NCBI GenBank assembly: GCA_963812335.1
Contig: CAWEUU010000004.1
Span: 682,001 to 746,000, forward strand
DNA from: VRUE01 sp963812335
GTDB taxonomy: Bacteria > Actinomycetota > Thermoleophilia > Solirubrobacterales > 70-9
Length of the DNA: 64,000 nt
Direction: 5' to 3'
This document shows positions 16,262-24,134 of this stretch, piece by piece. The notes beneath the pieces were generated by a model, which had not been told where the DNA came from, ran no database searches, and saw nothing but the letters and a program-made list of their open reading frames with translations. The first letter of the stretch is position 1; each line of letters starts with the position of its first letter. Both the position numbers and the translations under genes were made by a program.

Positions 16262-17360
16262 GCTGGCCACGCTGCCGCCCCTTCCGGATCAGAAGACGAA
16301 GGGGTGGGAATTCACCGATCTCTCCGACCTCGACCTCGACGCCTACGAGACCGCCTCGGTCGACGTCGCGCTGCCGCGCGTGGACGGGGCGACCGTGCTG
16401 CCGCTGGCCGAGGCGGTCGAGTCCCATCCGGAACTGACCGAACGGCTGGGCACGCTGGTCCCGGGCGACGATCCGTTCGTCGCCCGCAACGAGGCGAGTT
16501 GGAATGCCGGCGTGCTCGTCCACGTTCCCGCCGGGGTCAGGGTCACCGAGCCGATCAGGGTCGAGCTGCCGCTCGACGAGGACGGCGCCTCAGTCTTTTG
16601 GCGCACGTTGGTCGTGCTCGAGGAGGGCGCCGAGGCGGAGGTCTGGGAGCACTGCGGCTCGACCGGCGACGGGACCGACGCGCTGCTCAACAGCGTCGTC
16701 GAGCTGCACGTCGGGCAAGCGGCGACGCTGCGCTACGTCAGCACCCAGGACATCTCCGAGTCCGCCTGGATCTTCTCCAGCCAGCGGGCGCAGGTGGAGC
16801 GCGACGGGCGGCTCGACTGGACCGCGCTCGGCTTCGGCTCGGGCCGCGGCAAGGTGCGGATGGAGACCAACCTCGCCGGGCCGGGATCCGAGGCGCGGGT
16901 GACGGGCGGCTACGCCGGGGCGCCCGGTCAGCACCTCGACTACGACACCACGCAGGAGCACGCCGCGCCCAACACCTTCTCCGACCTCGCCTTCCGCGGC
17001 GTCCTCGCCGCCGGCTCGACCGCGGTCTGGCGGGGGATGATCCGGGTCGACCCGGGCGCGCAGGGGACCGACGCCTTCCAGGAGAGCCGCAACCTGCTGC
17101 TCTCCCCCGATGCCCACGCCGACGCGATCCCCGGCCTGGAGATCGAAGCCGACGACGTGCGCTGCACCCACGCCGCCGCGATCGCCCAGATCGACCGCGA
17201 CCAGCTCTTCTACCTGACCTCGCGCGGGCTCGACCCGGCGACGGCAAAGCAGGTGATCATCGAGGGCTTCCTCGAGTCGCTGGTCGAACGCCTCGCTGAG
17301 GGCCCGGTGCGCGAGGAGATCTCGGCAGCGCTGGAGCGCCGCCTCGCCGAGATCCTCTGA
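16254..17360 (+). CDS. sufD: Fe-S cluster assembly protein SufD
   Basis: SufD pairs with SufB and SufC. The 368-residue protein has a short divergent N-terminus, LVHVPAGVRVTEPI, the beta-helix core, and the SufB/D C-terminal block CTHAAAIAQIDRDQLFYLTSRGLD with IIEGFLESLVERL. Start: TTG at 16254, supported by GGAGGG 5 nt upstream and an 8-nt overlap with sufB. The next gene is convergent, so this ends the SUF unit; a hairpin follows at 17406-17427. Confidence 0.94.
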   Translation: MAELATLPPLPDQKTKGWEFTDLSDLDLDAYETASVDVALPRVDGATVLPLAEAVESHPELTERLGTLVPGDDPFVARNEASWNAGVLVHVPAGVRVTEPIRVELPLDEDGASVFWRTLVVLEEGAEAEVWEHCGSTGDGTDALLNSVVELHVGQAATLRYVSTQDISESAWIFSSQRAQVERDGRLDWTALGFGSGRGKVRMETNLAGPGSEARVTGGYAGAPGQHLDYDTTQEHAAPNTFSDLAFRGVLAAGSTAVWRGMIRVDPGAQGTDAFQESRNLLLSPDAHADAIPGLEIEADDVRCTHAAAIAQIDRDQLFYLTSRGLDPATAKQVIIEGFLESLVERLAEGPVREEISAALERRLAEIL

Positions 17361-17405
17361 CATATTCCGCCGCCTGCTCCGCTTCGCGTCCGCCGGCGGC
17401 GGCTA

Positions 17406-17427
17406 CGAGCGGCATCGACGCCGCTCG
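17406..17427 (+). terminator. Hairpin between sufD and the convergent membrane gene
   Basis: CGAGCGGC (17406-17413) pairs with GCCGCTCG (17420-17427) around a 6-nt loop. It is placed between convergent genes, so it may terminate both. There is no U-tract. Confidence 0.5.
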
Positions 17428-17463
17428 CCGAGAACCAGACTGTGAGGCTCGCTAATCGGTTGT

Positions 17464-18861
17464 TCAGGCGTTGGACACCGAGAGCAGGTAGAGCCCGAAG
17501 CAGGTGAAGGCGACCATCACCGCCAGCATCCAGTACTGCGAGCGGGCGGCCTGGCGGTAGTCGCCCCAGTAGGCGGTGGCGCGGTCGTGGGCGAGGGTCA
17601 GCGCGACGACGTGGCCGACGACCAGGGCGGCGACCTGCACGTACCAGATCGCGTTGGCGCTGAGCAACTGGAAGTCGATTCCCGAGGAGGCCGTGCCGAA
17701 GAGGTCGGTGCTGCCGGTGCCGAGCGGATCGGAGAGCAGGTAGGTGAACTGGGCCTGCTCCTGGAAGACGAAGAGGCTGAAGTAGTGGGCGACGAGGTAG
17801 GCGAAGGCGATCGGGATCAGGGTGTGGGCGAAGCCCGACCAGAGCTTGCGCAACGGCGGAGCTCCATCGACCGTCGACATCCCCCAGACGCCGATCAGGT
17901 AGACGAGGGCGACGCCGGCGATGCAGAGGCCGATGAAGACCGTGTCGGTGAGGCGCAGCGCCGCGGTGAGGCCGAGGCCGGCGTCGGTCAGAGCGTTCGA
18001 AGGTCCATTCCAGGCGCGCTCAGGAAGGCGCCCTCCGAGGCGCCGTCGAAGCTCGTCGTCGCGATCGAGGCGATCACGACCGCGGCCGAGCCGGGCACCG
18101 TCGCCCAGCTGGGTCGCGGCGGCGAGCGGGCGGCGCCGGCCCAACCGCCCGTCCTCGACCGCGAACGAGCCGAGCTGGGAGAACATGCCGAAGTAGACCG
18201 AGAAGACCTCGCCGTTGCGGCACCACTTCTCGGTGCCGAACAGGGCCATCATCGTCAGCGTGTAGGCGCTATAGACGAGTGCGGCGACGGCGGCGGCGTG
18301 CGGCGCGAGACCGACGGAGACGCCGCCGCTGACCCCGTAGACGACCTCCAGCCAGACGACCGCGACGAGGCCGATCGCGGCCGGCCAGCGCCCCAGCCGC
18401 TCCGGGTAGCGCAGCTGGGTCGGCTGCTGCCCGGCGAGCGCCGTAAAGGCGCCACCGACGACGCGCCCGATCGCCCGCCACGGGTTGAAGGGCCGGAAGA
18501 CGTCGCCGAGCAGGACGCTGAACAGCGGAAAGCCGAGCCAGCAGGTGACGAAGAGGAAGGTGAGGGCGAAGTTGCGGTCCGGGGCTTCGGTGCCGCGCAG
18601 GCCGGCGTAGACCGCCAGGCCGAGCAGGAAGACGCCGATCGCGCCGCTGAGGATCTGCGCGGGCAGGCCGAGCAGGGCCCGCGAGAGCCCCGCCCCGAGG
18701 GGACGCCAACGGTCCCCCTCGAAGCGGGGCTCTCGCCAGCCGACCGAGAGCGCGAAGAAGGAGACGATCAGGACGATCGACGCCCCCCAGGCGAACAGCC
18801 AGGCAGGTATCGGCAGGTCCTGCCGGGCGGCCAGCGCGTGCGCGAACGGCAGCCAGCTCAC
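17464..18861 (-). CDS. Polytopic membrane protein with two compensating frameshifts
   Basis: This 465-residue protein has about 10-12 hydrophobic segments and begins SWLPFAHALAARQDLPIPAWLFAWG. It resembles membrane proteins sometimes annotated as fenitrothion hydrolase, a weak assignment. Start: GTG at 18861 in a GTGA overlap with the lipoprotein gene, so the two proteins probably work together, perhaps with copper. Between about 18103 and 18021 the reading frame gives an Arg-rich non-hydrophobic stretch. The neighbouring frame there encodes a membrane-like segment (SAAVVIASIATTSFDGASEG), implying one inserted and one lost base that compensate. Confidence 0.6.
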   Translation of the reverse strand: MSWLPFAHALAARQDLPIPAWLFAWGASIVLIVSFFALSVGWREPRFEGDRWRPLGAGLSRALLGLPAQILSGAIGVFLLGLAVYAGLRGTEAPDRNFALTFLFVTCWLGFPLFSVLLGDVFRPFNPWRAIGRVVGGAFTALAGQQPTQLRYPERLGRWPAAIGLVAVVWLEVVYGVSGGVSVGLAPHAAAVAALVYSAYTLTMMALFGTEKWCRNGEVFSVYFGMFSQLGSFAVEDGRLGRRRPLAAATQLGDGARLGRGRDRLDRDDELRRRLGGRLPERAWNGPSNALTDAGLGLTAALRLTDTVFIGLCIAGVALVYLIGVWGMSTVDGAPPLRKLWSGFAHTLIPIAFAYLVAHYFSLFVFQEQAQFTYLLSDPLGTGSTDLFGTASSGIDFQLLSANAIWYVQVAALVVGHVVALTLAHDRATAYWGDYRQAARSQYWMLAVMVAFTCFGLYLLSVSNA

Positions 18862-19286
18862 GGGTTGACTCGTAGCTCCGCGATCTGGGTTCCACGCTGC
18901 TCCAGCTCGACCTCGAAGATTCCTTCGATTTCGGCCGGGAACGAGAACGAGACCGAGCCACCGGCCTTGACGTCCTTGCTCACGTCGTAACCGTGCACGT
19001 GGATCTCGTCGGCGACGTCGGAACGCACGGTGAAGTCGACCTCGTCGCCGGCGCTGTACTCGAGCTCCTGCACGCCGCCGACCGGCTCGCCGTCGCGGAC
19101 CACGATCGCCGGGGGCGCGGGAGCCTTCTTCTTGCCATAGCCGCTCCTCGCTTCTTTCGTCGTGGCTTCCGCGGTAGATGCCGCTTCCGTGGTCGTGGTC
19201 TCCTCGTCGCCGCCCCCGCAGGCGGTGAGGGCGAGGCTCGCGACGAGCGCGAGCAGGGCTGCGGCGATTCTGGCTTGATGCTTCAT
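18858..19286 (-). CDS. Cupredoxin-like lipoprotein
   Basis: This 142-residue exported lipoprotein has a signal peptide ending in the lipobox LTACGGG (cysteine at about residue 23), then a Thr/Glu-rich linker and a small beta-sandwich domain. The domain includes VDFTVRSDVADEIHVHGYDVSKDV and SFSFPAEIEGIFEVELE, like cupredoxin-type domains. EIHVHGYD supplies histidines that could bind metal, but the usual Cys/Met ligands are not evident. GGAG precedes the ATG. It is the first gene of a two-gene unit with the membrane protein. Confidence 0.75.
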   Translation of the reverse strand: MKHQARIAAALLALVASLALTACGGGDEETTTTEAASTAEATTKEARSGYGKKKAPAPPAIVVRDGEPVGGVQELEYSAGDEVDFTVRSDVADEIHVHGYDVSKDVKAGGSVSFSFPAEIEGIFEVELEQRGTQIAELRVNP

Positions 19287-19337
19287 CGGGAGATCTCCTT
19301 TCGATCGCGGAGCGTGTCCCCGCGGGGCGGCCCAAGA

Positions 19338-19343
19338 TAACGT
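19338..19343 (+). promoter_or_regulatory. -10 box of thioredoxin-like gene
   Basis: TAACGT lies 6 nt before the GTG at 19350, predicting a leaderless message. Confidence 0.45.
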
Positions 19344-19349
19344 CCCCCC

Positions 19350-20141
19350 GTGCGCCCCGAGAAAGACAACATCGCCGCGCCTGACCTGCCCGAGGGGATC
19401 GAGTGGGTCGGCGAGGCGCCGCGCTCGATGCCGCTCGCGACGGCTGCAGGGCCGGTGCTCGTCCACTTCTTCGACTTCGCCCAGCTGAACAGCGTGCGCA
19501 CGCTGCCCTACGTGAACGAGTGGGCGCGGCGCTACGCGCCCCACGGGCTGATCACGCTCGGCGTGCAGGCGCCCCGCTTCCCGTTTGGCGCCGAGCGCGA
19601 TGCGGTCGCGGCCGGGCTCGCGCGGCTCGGCGTCGAGTTCCCGGTCGCGATCGACGCCGACCGCCTGCTCTGGCACTCCTATGGCTGCGAGGGCTGGCCC
19701 AGCCTCTTCCTCTGGAAGCTCGGCGGCGCGCTCGCCTGGGCCCACTTCGGCGAGGGCGAATACCGGGCGACCGAGGAGGCAATCCAGGCCGAGCTGCGCG
19801 AGCAGGACGCGCTGCGAGAGCTGCCCGAGCCGATGGCCCCCTTCCGCCCGACCGACGCCCCCGGCGCCAGGGTCATGCCCCCCACTCCCGAGCTCTTCCC
19901 GGACGACCCGAGGGCCGCCCTTGAGGTCCCCTACGAAGCCGGCGGCGCCTACGCCACGGTCTCGGGCGAGGGGAAACTGACGATCGAGCTCGACGGCTCC
20001 CCGGTGGATCCAGTCCCAGTCGACGGCGCCGGCCTCTATCCACTCGCCGATCACCCCACGCACGAGTCCCACACTCTGACCGTCGAGCCTTCGCCCGGCC
20101 TCCGAATCCACTCAATCGGCTTCGCCGCAGGCGTCCCGTAG
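19350..20141 (+). CDS. Thioredoxin-fold protein lacking CxxC (DipZ-like)
   Basis: This 263-residue protein has a TlpA/DipZ-like thioredoxin fold at residues 28-150: GPVLVHFFDFAQLNSVRTLPYVNEWARRY, LITLGVQAPRFPF, VAIDADRLLWHSYGCEGWPSLFLW. At the active-site position the expected CxxC is replaced by QLNS, so it cannot be an ordinary disulfide reductase. The C-terminal about 90 residues form a beta-rich domain. No signal peptide is visible. Start GTG, leaderless. It ends in a large inverted repeat shared with ispH. Confidence 0.7.
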   Translation: MRPEKDNIAAPDLPEGIEWVGEAPRSMPLATAAGPVLVHFFDFAQLNSVRTLPYVNEWARRYAPHGLITLGVQAPRFPFGAERDAVAAGLARLGVEFPVAIDADRLLWHSYGCEGWPSLFLWKLGGALAWAHFGEGEYRATEEAIQAELREQDALRELPEPMAPFRPTDAPGARVMPPTPELFPDDPRAALEVPYEAGGAYATVSGEGKLTIELDGSPVDPVPVDGAGLYPLADHPTHESHTLTVEPSPGLRIHSIGFAAGVP

Positions 20142-20230
20142 AGGGCGGGGGCACTCCCGAACGGGCGGATACTCAAAACGGCGGTCTCATTAGACCGCCG
20201 TTTGTCCGGGCGGGAGTGCCCCGCCCTCTA
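20139..20230. terminator. Nested palindrome covering convergent gap (bidirectional terminator)
   Basis: The outer arms 20139-20159 and 20211-20230 are complementary apart from one bulged G, and include both flanking stop codons (TAG and its complement). Inside is a perfect 12-bp hairpin with a CATT loop (AAACGGCGGTCT 20076+100 frame: 20176-20187, and 20192-20203) ending in TTT. It is placed between convergent genes, so termination in both directions is the simplest reading. Confidence 0.8.
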
Positions 20231-21190
20231 CGCCGCAGCCACTTCGCGAATCTTCTTCGGCAGCATGAAGCGCACGTCCTCGTCGACCGTGCGCAACTCG
20301 GAGACCTCTTCGGCGCCGCGCTCGCGGAAGAGCTCGACCAGGCGCTCGACCAGTTCCTCGGGGGCGCTGGCGCCGGAGGTGATTCCCACGGTCTCGACCC
20401 CCTCCAGCCACTCCTCGCGCACCTGGTGGTGGAAGTCGATCAGGTGCGAGGCGGCGCCGTGTTCGCGCGCGACCTCGACCAGGCGGTTGGAGTTGGAGGA
20501 GTTGGTCGAGCCGATCACGAGGACCAGGTCGCACTCGCGGGCGAGCTGCTTGACCGCGATCTGGCGGTTGGTCGTCGCGTAACAGATGTCATCGGACTTG
20601 GAGCTGACGATCGCCGGGAACTTGGCCCGCAGGGCGGCAATCACCTCGGCGGTCTCGTCGACAGAAAGGGTGGTCTGGGTGATGAAGGCGACCTTCTCCG
20701 GGTCCGACACCTCGAGCGCCGCGACCTCGTCGGCGGTTTCGATCAGGACGATGCTGTCCGGCGCCTCGCCCGTCGTGCCTTCGACCTCCTCGTGGCCCTC
20801 GTGGCCGATCATCACGATCGTGTAGCCGTCGGCGGCGAAGCGCCGCGCCTCGACGTGGACCTTGGTCACCAACGGACAGGTGGCATCGATCGTGCGCAGG
20901 TCTCGAGCGGCGGCGTTGTCGTGCACGGCCGGCGAGACCCCGTGCGCAGAGAAGACGACCATCTCCCCCTCCGGGACTTCGGTCTCCTCCTCGACGAAGA
21001 TCGCGCCGCGCTTGGACAGCTCCTCGACCACGTGCTTGTTGTGGACGATCTCCTTGCGGACGTAGACGGGAGCGCCGTAGTGCTCGAGCGCCTGCTCGAC
21101 GGTCTGCACGGCGCGGTCGACACCGGCGCAGTAGCCGCGCGGGGCGGCGAGCAGGACGCGCTTGGGCGCTGCGGTTTCGGTTGCAGGCAT
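20228..21190 (-). CDS. ispH: 4-hydroxy-3-methylbut-2-enyl diphosphate reductase IspH
   Basis: IspH performs the last step of the MEP isoprenoid pathway, making IPP and DMAPP with a [4Fe-4S] cluster. The 320-residue protein has the three cluster cysteines, C21 in APRGYCAGVDRAV, one in IDATCPLV and one in DDICYATTNRQ, plus the substrate motifs EIVHNKHVV, SAHGVSPAV and GSTNSSNSNRL. Start: ATG at 21190, because TACCCT (21203-21198) lies 7 nt before it; an ATG at 21196 is almost on top of that box. It is divergent from the WS/DGAT gene. Confidence 0.95.
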   Translation of the reverse strand: MPATETAAPKRVLLAAPRGYCAGVDRAVQTVEQALEHYGAPVYVRKEIVHNKHVVEELSKRGAIFVEEETEVPEGEMVVFSAHGVSPAVHDNAAARDLRTIDATCPLVTKVHVEARRFAADGYTIVMIGHEGHEEVEGTTGEAPDSIVLIETADEVAALEVSDPEKVAFITQTTLSVDETAEVIAALRAKFPAIVSSKSDDICYATTNRQIAVKQLARECDLVLVIGSTNSSNSNRLVEVAREHGAASHLIDFHHQVREEWLEGVETVGITSGASAPEELVERLVELFRERGAEEVSELRTVDEDVRFMLPKKIREVAAA

Positions 21191-21197
21191 ACGCATC

Positions 21198-21218
21198 AGG
21201 GTATCGGGGAGCTAGCCT
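21198..21218. promoter_or_regulatory. Divergent -10 boxes, ispH and WS/DGAT
   Basis: Minus-strand TACCCT (21203-21198) is 7 nt before the ispH ATG at 21190. Plus-strand TAGCCT (21213-21218) is 8 nt before the ATG at 21227. The two leaderless promoters are packed in 36 nt. Confidence 0.55.
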
Positions 21219-21226
21219 TGCAACCG

Positions 21227-22639
21227 ATGACCTCCGCCCGCGACAACCTCGAACGGCTCAGTTCGACCGACGCCTCCTTCCTCACCAACGAGAGCGGCTC
21301 CAGCCACATGCACATCGGCGGCATCCTGATCTTCGAGGGGCCGCCGCCGCGCTACGTCGATCTGGTCGAGCACGTGCGGGGAAAGCTGGACCAGGTGCCG
21401 CGCTTCCGCCAGCGGCTCGTCGTGCCACCGCTGGAGGCCGGGCGCCCGCTCTGGGCCGACGACGTCAACTTCAACCTCGGCTACCACATCCGCCACACGG
21501 CGCTGCCGGACCCAGGCGGCGAGGCACAGCTGAAACGGCTCGCCGCGCGCGTCTTCTCCCAGCAGCTCGACCGCTCCAAGCCGCTCTGGGAGATGTGGCT
21601 TGTGCAGGGGCTCGAGCGCGACCGCTTCGCGCTGCTGACCAAGACGCACCACGCCGCGGTCGACGGCATCGCCGGGGTCGACATCGGCACGGTGCTCTTC
21701 GACCTCGAGGCGAATTCCGAGCCCGCGCCGGTCGAAGACGGCTGGAAGCCGCAGCCGGCGCCGAGCACGACCGACCTGATCGCACGCGGCGCCGGCGAGC
21801 TGGCGACGGCGCCGGTGAAGCTGGCCGAGCGCGCGCTCGAGACGGTGCGCCACCCGGAGAGCACCGCGCGGCGCGCGGTCGAGGCGCTGGAGGGGGTCGG
21901 CGAGATCGCGGGCGCCTTCGCCGATCCCGCCCCCGACGTGCCGCTCAACCAGGAGATCGGGCCCCACCGTCGCTTCACCTGGGCGCGCTCGGAGCTGGCG
22001 ACCTTCAAACAGATCAAGGACACGCTCGGCGGCACGGTCAACGACGTCGTCCTGGCGGTGGTCACCGGAGCGCTGCGCAAGTGGCTGCACGCGCGCGGCA
22101 TCCGCACCGAGGGATTGGAGCTGCGCGCGCTGGTGCCGGTCTCGATCCGCACCGCCGACGAGCGCGGCGAGCTGGGCAACAAGCTGGCGGCGATGCGGGG
22201 GCCGCTGCCGGTCTACGTCGAGGACCCGGCGCGGCGGCTGCGCGTGGTCAGCGAGCAGATGGAGGGGCTGAAGCGCTCCAAACAGGCGCTCGGCGCGGAA
22301 GTGATCTCGCGATTCAACGACTTCGCTCCGCCGACGCTGTTGGCGCAGGCGGCGCGAATCAACTTCTCGACCCGTCTCTTCAACCTGATCGTGACCAACG
22401 TTCCCGGGCCGCAGATGCCGCTGTACGTGCTCGGCCGCCAGCTCGAAGAGGTCTTCCCGGTCGCATTCCTGCCGCAGAACCATGCGATGGCGGTGGCGAT
22501 CATGAGCTACAACGGACGGGTCTGCTTCGGCCTCCTGGCCGACTACGACTCGATGGAGGACGTCGAAACGATCGCCACCGGCATCGACGAGTCGCTGGTC
22601 GAGCTCGAGGAGGCCGCTGCCGCGGCCGCCGCTGTTTGA
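21227..22639 (+). CDS. Wax ester synthase/diacylglycerol acyltransferase (WS/DGAT)
   Basis: This 470-residue acyltransferase carries the catalytic HHxxxDG motif, H141-HAAVDG, and the family blocks RLSSTDASFL, PLWEMWLVQGL, LGGTVNDVVLAVVTGALR and a C-terminal LFNLIVTNVPGPQMPLY. Such enzymes transfer acyl-CoA to diacylglycerol or fatty alcohols, giving storage lipids, and are expanded in actinobacteria. It fits the beta-oxidation genes later in the window, but whether it makes triacylglycerol or wax ester cannot be told. Start ATG at 21227, leaderless. Confidence 0.92.
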   Translation: MTSARDNLERLSSTDASFLTNESGSSHMHIGGILIFEGPPPRYVDLVEHVRGKLDQVPRFRQRLVVPPLEAGRPLWADDVNFNLGYHIRHTALPDPGGEAQLKRLAARVFSQQLDRSKPLWEMWLVQGLERDRFALLTKTHHAAVDGIAGVDIGTVLFDLEANSEPAPVEDGWKPQPAPSTTDLIARGAGELATAPVKLAERALETVRHPESTARRAVEALEGVGEIAGAFADPAPDVPLNQEIGPHRRFTWARSELATFKQIKDTLGGTVNDVVLAVVTGALRKWLHARGIRTEGLELRALVPVSIRTADERGELGNKLAAMRGPLPVYVEDPARRLRVVSEQMEGLKRSKQALGAEVISRFNDFAPPTLLAQAARINFSTRLFNLIVTNVPGPQMPLYVLGRQLEEVFPVAFLPQNHAMAVAIMSYNGRVCFGLLADYDSMEDVETIATGIDESLVELEEAAAAAAAV

Positions 22640-22660
22640 GGCCGGACGGGGCTCGAAAGC

Positions 22661-22666
22661 TAGGCT
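22661..22666 (+). promoter_or_regulatory. -10 box of fxsA-like gene
   Basis: TAGGCT lies 6 nt before the GTG at 22673, predicting a leaderless message. Confidence 0.5.
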
Positions 22667-22672
22667 GGGAAC

Positions 22673-23152
22673 GTGTTTCTGCTCATAGGCCTGTTCATCG
22701 CGGTGCCGATCCTCGAGCTCTGGGTGATCATCGAGGTCGGCGGCCTGATCGGCATCCTGCCGACGCTGGCGCTGCTGTTCGCGATGTCGATCCTCGGCGC
22801 GACCCTGCTGCGACACGAGGGCCGCGGAGCCTGGCAGCGCTTCAACCAGGCGATCTCGCAGGGGCGCTTCCCCGGCCGCGAGGTGGCCGACGGGCTGATG
22901 ATCACGATCGGCGGCGCCCTGCTGCTGACACCCGGCTTCATCACCGACGCGGTCGGCCTGCTGCTCCTCCTACCCCCCACCCGAGCAATCGCCCGGCGCC
23001 TGCTCCGAGCCTACGCCGCCCGCCGCTTCGTAGTGGTCGGCATGGGCGGGATGGCCGGAGCGCCGCCACGCGAGCCTTCCCCGAACCGCGCCTACGACTT
23101 CGAGGGGACCGCCGAGGAGATCGAGGCCGACGATCCGCAGCTGCCCCGGTAG
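22673..23152 (+). CDS. fxsA: FxsA-like membrane protein
   Basis: This 159-residue protein begins FLLIGLFIAVPILELWVIIEVG and has two to three transmembrane helices up to about residue 105, with GRFPGREVADGLMITIGGALLLTPGFITDAVGL, the FxsA signature. The C-terminal tail is hydrophilic. FxsA in E. coli relieves phage-exclusion effects, but its normal role is unknown. Start GTG, leaderless. Confidence 0.85.
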   Translation: MFLLIGLFIAVPILELWVIIEVGGLIGILPTLALLFAMSILGATLLRHEGRGAWQRFNQAISQGRFPGREVADGLMITIGGALLLTPGFITDAVGLLLLLPPTRAIARRLLRAYAARRFVVVGMGGMAGAPPREPSPNRAYDFEGTAEEIEADDPQLPR

Positions 23153-23184
23153 GCAGAACGGCTATCGCGGCCCGCAGAGATGAG

Positions 23185-23224
23185 CTAGAAGCCGAGTGCG
23201 AACTTGGCGTCCTCGGTCATCATC
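23185..23224 (-). repeat. attL-like direct repeat (displaced sufT 3' end)
   Basis: These 40 bases match 25777-25816 with one synonymous difference. On the minus strand they read MMTEDAKFALGF and stop, but no gene leads into them. This is the probable outer attachment site of the element. Confidence 0.82.
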
Positions 23225-23275
23225 ACACGGGAGGCTGACCCAAACGCCCCTGCAAATCGACCGCTTCTAACGTTC

Positions 23276-23299
23276 GTGGGGACGGCGGTGGGGACGGCG
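23276..23299 (+). repeat. Tandem 12-bp repeat near left end (arm-type site candidate)
   Basis: GTGGGGACGGCG occurs twice in tandem (23276-23287, 23288-23299), 51 bp inside the left 40-bp repeat. The GGGGACG core resembles the GGGGATG repeats inside the right end (25705-25734). Confidence 0.5.
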
Positions 23300-23307
23300 A
23301 CCCCGAC

Positions 23308-23727
23308 TCAGCCCTGCTCGGGCGGCGCCGGATATCGGCCGTGCAGACGCTTGTGTGCCCGCTCGTAGACGCTGCGCGTCTGCGGGTTGCTCGGATGCCG
23401 CTCGCCGAAGGCGATCATGTACCAGGCGAGGCTCTTGTCCTCATTTTGGACGAGCTGGAACACAAAGCCGTAGGGAGCGTCTGAGGCTCCCTGTTTGCCC
23501 AGCGGGACATAGAGCTTCTGGCAACCGGGCAGACCGCTCCCGTCCTCGCTTTCCACCCGGCAGCGCTTCCAATCGAGCTTCGCGGCGCCTGCATCGATTT
23601 CCTTTCGGGCCTTCTGTGCTTGAACGCGCGCGGAGGAAGAAGGCTTGTAGCGCTCCACCTCCTCCTGCCACTCCTCCGCGCCGAACTTGATCGACGCCGA
23701 CGGCACCTTTCGCTCGCTGCGGGCCAC
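23308..23727 (-). CDS. Possible RelE-like toxin
   Basis: This 139-residue protein on the integrated element is not firmly recognised. Its C-terminal half, KLYVPLG...APYGFVFQLVQ...LAWYMIAFGERHPSNPQTRSVYERAHKRL, resembles RelE/ParE-type toxins, which often end with a G-x-R-x2-x-VY-x-x-A-x-x-RL stretch. The gene upstream on the same strand encodes a small antitoxin-like protein. Start: GTG at 23727, 6 nt after TATCGT (23739-23734); the open frame continues to 23967 but that part is antisense-like. Toxin function is inference. Confidence 0.5.
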   Translation of the reverse strand: MARSERKVPSASIKFGAEEWQEEVERYKPSSSARVQAQKARKEIDAGAAKLDWKRCRVESEDGSGLPGCQKLYVPLGKQGASDAPYGFVFQLVQNEDKSLAWYMIAFGERHPSNPQTRSVYERAHKRLHGRYPAPPEQG

Positions 23728-23782
23728 GCGGGCACGATAAGCGCTAGCGGGGAATGAAACCGCAACCCGACGCTGCCGGGGC

Positions 23783-24001
23783 TTATCCCTCGTCGTCGTA
23801 AGGGACGTCAGCCGACAGGCGCTCGAAGTCCTCCGCGGAGGCGGGTTTGGTGCCCCGCTTGGCGTGAAGCTCCGCCATCGGCGTGATCGGCGGCTCAAGG
23901 GTGACGCCGCCTTGCCGATCCGGAACCACCTCATAGCGGCGACCGTCGACCTCCACGAACTCTCCAACCTTGAGATCGAGCTTCTTCACAGCGGTTGCCA
24001 T
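23783..24001 (-). CDS. Small antitoxin-like protein
   Basis: This 72-residue protein begins ATAVKKLDLKVGEFVEVDGRRYEVV and ends TKPASAEDFERLSADVPYDDEG. The acidic tail after a short beta-rich N-terminus is common in type II antitoxins. It lies 55 nt upstream of the RelE-like gene on the same strand. Start: ATG at 24001, 6 nt after TACCAT (24013-24008), so it is leaderless; a longer frame to 24136 is unlikely. No family was recognised with certainty. Confidence 0.5.
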   Translation of the reverse strand: MATAVKKLDLKVGEFVEVDGRRYEVVPDRQGGVTLEPPITPMAELHAKRGTKPASAEDFERLSADVPYDDEG

Positions 24002-24007
24002 AGGCAA

Positions 24008-24013
24008 ATGGTA
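24008..24013 (-). promoter_or_regulatory. -10 box of antitoxin-like gene
   Basis: Minus-strand TACCAT lies 6 nt before the ATG at 24001. The divergent gene at 24135 also uses TACCAT (24122-24127), 7 nt before its ATG. Confidence 0.45.
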
Positions 24014-24134
24014 GCTGGGACGCCCGGCGCCTTGGGAAGCCGCGGCTTCTCGAGGGCCGAGGCACCCAGGCGGTCCTTGTGGCCTGCCCCGCAGGGAGCC
24101 CGTGATTTCTGCGGCGGTCCGTACCATGAGGTGC

